DNA of 64,000 nt from the NCBI RefSeq assembly GCF_026210795.1, contig NC_089444.1, forward strand, positions 2,594,501 to 2,658,500. The letters are read 5' to 3'. Position 1 is the stretch's first letter. Each line of letters starts with the position of its first letter. The DNA is from Rhizophagus irregularis (Eukaryota; Glomeromycota; Glomeromycetes; Glomerales; Glomeraceae). Of this stretch, positions 62,271 to 64,000 are shown in pieces. The position numbers were made by a program, and so were the translations under genes. The notes under the pieces are model-generated. The model did no database searches. It saw only the letters and a program-made list of their open reading frames with translations, and was not told where the DNA came from.

Positions 62271-64000
62271 TTAGATTACACAATCTAAACATTCAGAATT
62301 AAGATCTTTTGTAAAAGGGTTAAGTAAACGAGATGTATAAATAGCCTGTGAATGAATAGCTGCTTGGTAATTTTTAATAGATGAAATACTTGCTTTTCTA
62401 TATTCTTCTGCTTTTTTGAATTGCATTTCAATTTCTTCATTCTCCACAATGTAGAAATCCACTCCAGATGACTTATAAAATGATGTGATTAAATTATTTA
62501 CTTCAAAAATATTTGGTCTATTGTTTGGGTCTGAATCCCAACACTTTTTCATTAAATTAATATAACATCTTGGTGCTTCTGGTTCATATATTTCAGGTCT
62601 AACTCCTTTACAAATATCTAATGCTAGATGATGGTCATGTGCACAATTGTGAAAAGGTTGTTGTCCAGTTGCTACAAAATACATTATCATTCCAAAGCTA
62701 TAGATATCTGCCGCTTGAGTATAAAGCTTTCCTTTTAATACTTCAGGAGCCACGTAAGGCATAACTCCATAAATATTCATTTCATCTTTATTACCAACTT
62801 CTCTATATAATCCTATGTCTGAAATTGATATATAATTCATATTGAAATCTATTATATCACTTAAAAATAATATATTTCCTGTGTGAAAATCATGATGAAC
62901 CATATTTTTCTGATGAATTTCTTTAAGACCACAAATAATGTTATCCAATACAGATAATTTTGCTTGCCAATCAAAATATTCATAATTTTTATTTATCCAA
63001 TTATTAAGATTTCCTTTTTTAGCATATTTGAGAACTATAATATATTCTTTTGTGTCAGGATTTTGAGATATTCCATAAATATTAAGAATATTACTTCTTT
63101 TGTTTATTGAAAACTTTTTGATCTATTAAAATATTTAAATAAAAAAAAATAATTTAAATATATTATTATTACTTTTGTATAAAAATAAAATTTTCTATTA
63201 AAATGATTTTTAAAAATTACATACCTTATTTAAGAATTCATTGCTAATATTTTGTGAATTATGTAAACATTTTAGGGCAATTACTATATTTGGATTCCTT
63301 TCATGTATTTCTTTAACTTTATCATATTCTAATAGACCATCTTTCCATTTTGCTGAATATACTGTAGTAAATCCACCTTTACCTATTTCCTTAATATTAT
63401 TAAACTGATTGTATGGTATCCATTCAAATACCATATCATCATAGTCATTTATTTTTAATTGCATTTCTTGAATAAAATCATCAACTATTTCATTTCCACT
63501 CAAACAATTTACTAAGTTCATTAAATTATTTTGAACCAAAATATAATCATTCGTATTTGGATTTTGAGATATTCCATACAATATAGGGGATGGCCATATT
63601 TTGTTGAATATTTTTTAGCCTAATAAATAATAGAAAAATTAACACATTTATATATATTATTAAAAGGTAGTACAAATATTTATAAGAAATTTTATACCTC
63701 ATTTATTAGGAAATCAATAGAATTTTCTGAATTATGTAAACATTTTAAAGCAACTACTTGTCTATATGCATCTCTATAATAATTTCGATGATAATATTCA
63801 TGGTATTTTAGTTTTAGTGGACCGTCATACCATACTGCTGAGTATACTGTCGTAAGGTTATTTTTGCTTGCTTCTTTAATATAATCAAATTTATCATATG
63901 GTATCCATTCAAATACTACATCCTCATCGGTATTTATTTTTAATTGCATTTCTTGAACGAAATCATCTATTTTTTTATTTCCACTTACCCAAGTAAAATT
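62271..64000 (-). CDS. Second kinase with repeated N-lobe exons, 5' part beyond the window edge
   Basis: Minus-strand exons: (beyond 64000)-63698, 63619-63225 and the C-lobe exon 63122-62271. The C-lobe exon is intact (284 codons with stop): YGISQNPDTKEYIIVL, HHDFHTGN in place of HRDxxxxN, DIG in place of DFG, VMPYVAPEV, DIYSFGMIMYF, and a tail ending NPFTKDLNSECLDCVI. Two N-lobe exons are visible, each with WIPY, SAKWKDG or SAVWYDGP and the VALK or IALK lysine. The 63225-63619 exon is 395 nt, one base short of the 396 expected, and its frame breaks between the acceptor and the YGISQNP motif, near 63575-63595. The visible end at 64000 reads NFTWVSGNKK, similar to the first exon of the 17713 gene, so few exons may lie outside. 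Loss of the HRD Arg is common in this sub-family; activity is uncertain. Confidence 0.75.

Overview
The window looks like nuclear DNA of an arbuscular mycorrhizal fungus (Glomeromycotina, Rhizophagus-like). It is very AT-rich. The genes carry many short GT..AG introns of roughly 65-110 nt. The gene content is what such genomes are known for: expanded divergent TKL-type kinases with a W-I-P-Y linker before the N-lobe, Sel1-repeat proteins, BED/hAT-derived sequence, and crinkler-like nuclease-fold genes in many copies. The organism is inferred from family resemblance; no search was run.

Layout. (1) 95-6597 is a decayed gene of a repeated family with a Cys/His-rich start, split by a 3,075-bp TA-flanked DNA element (1131-4205) with perfect 22-bp inverted ends and its own unrecognised ORFs. 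(2) 8761-8831 is a tRNA-Gly-like gene. (3) 9357-16592 holds two head-to-head kinase genes and a decayed third copy; the second has a 3' tail made of small phase-1 exons. (4) 17713-21366 is a kinase gene with six tandem N-lobe exons before one C-lobe exon, and a related gene runs off the right edge (62271-64000). (5) 21870-31000 is mostly non-coding with nested inverted-repeat elements and gene debris. (6) 31007-34642 is an intact 8-exon Sec7-PH Arf exchange factor. (7) 36230-37340 is a ~120-bp tandem repeat interrupted by a hAT-type MITE with an 8-bp target duplication. (8) 39480-43704 is an intact 21-exon ELP2. (9) 45140-52215 has a GC-rich hairpin pair, a crinkler-like gene with a late frame break, and degraded relatives including an RRM-SAM gene. 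(10) 52614-56077 holds a second hAT-type MITE, inverted fragments of the kinase N-lobe exon, a Helitron fragment and an intact BED/hAT-Sel1 fusion gene. (11) 57300-62270 is mostly empty except for an ELP2 fragment.

Two conserved genes (ELP2 and the Sec7-PH protein) stand in a landscape of expanded signalling families and transposons. The most unusual structures are the poly-N-lobe kinase gene, the symmetric-exon tail of the second kinase, the TA-flanked element with unknown ORFs, and the transposase-Sel1 fusion. Exon coordinates were derived by hand from splice sites and frame continuity; for ELP2, the Sec7-PH gene and both kinase genes at 9-14 kb the summed exons are a whole number of codons.
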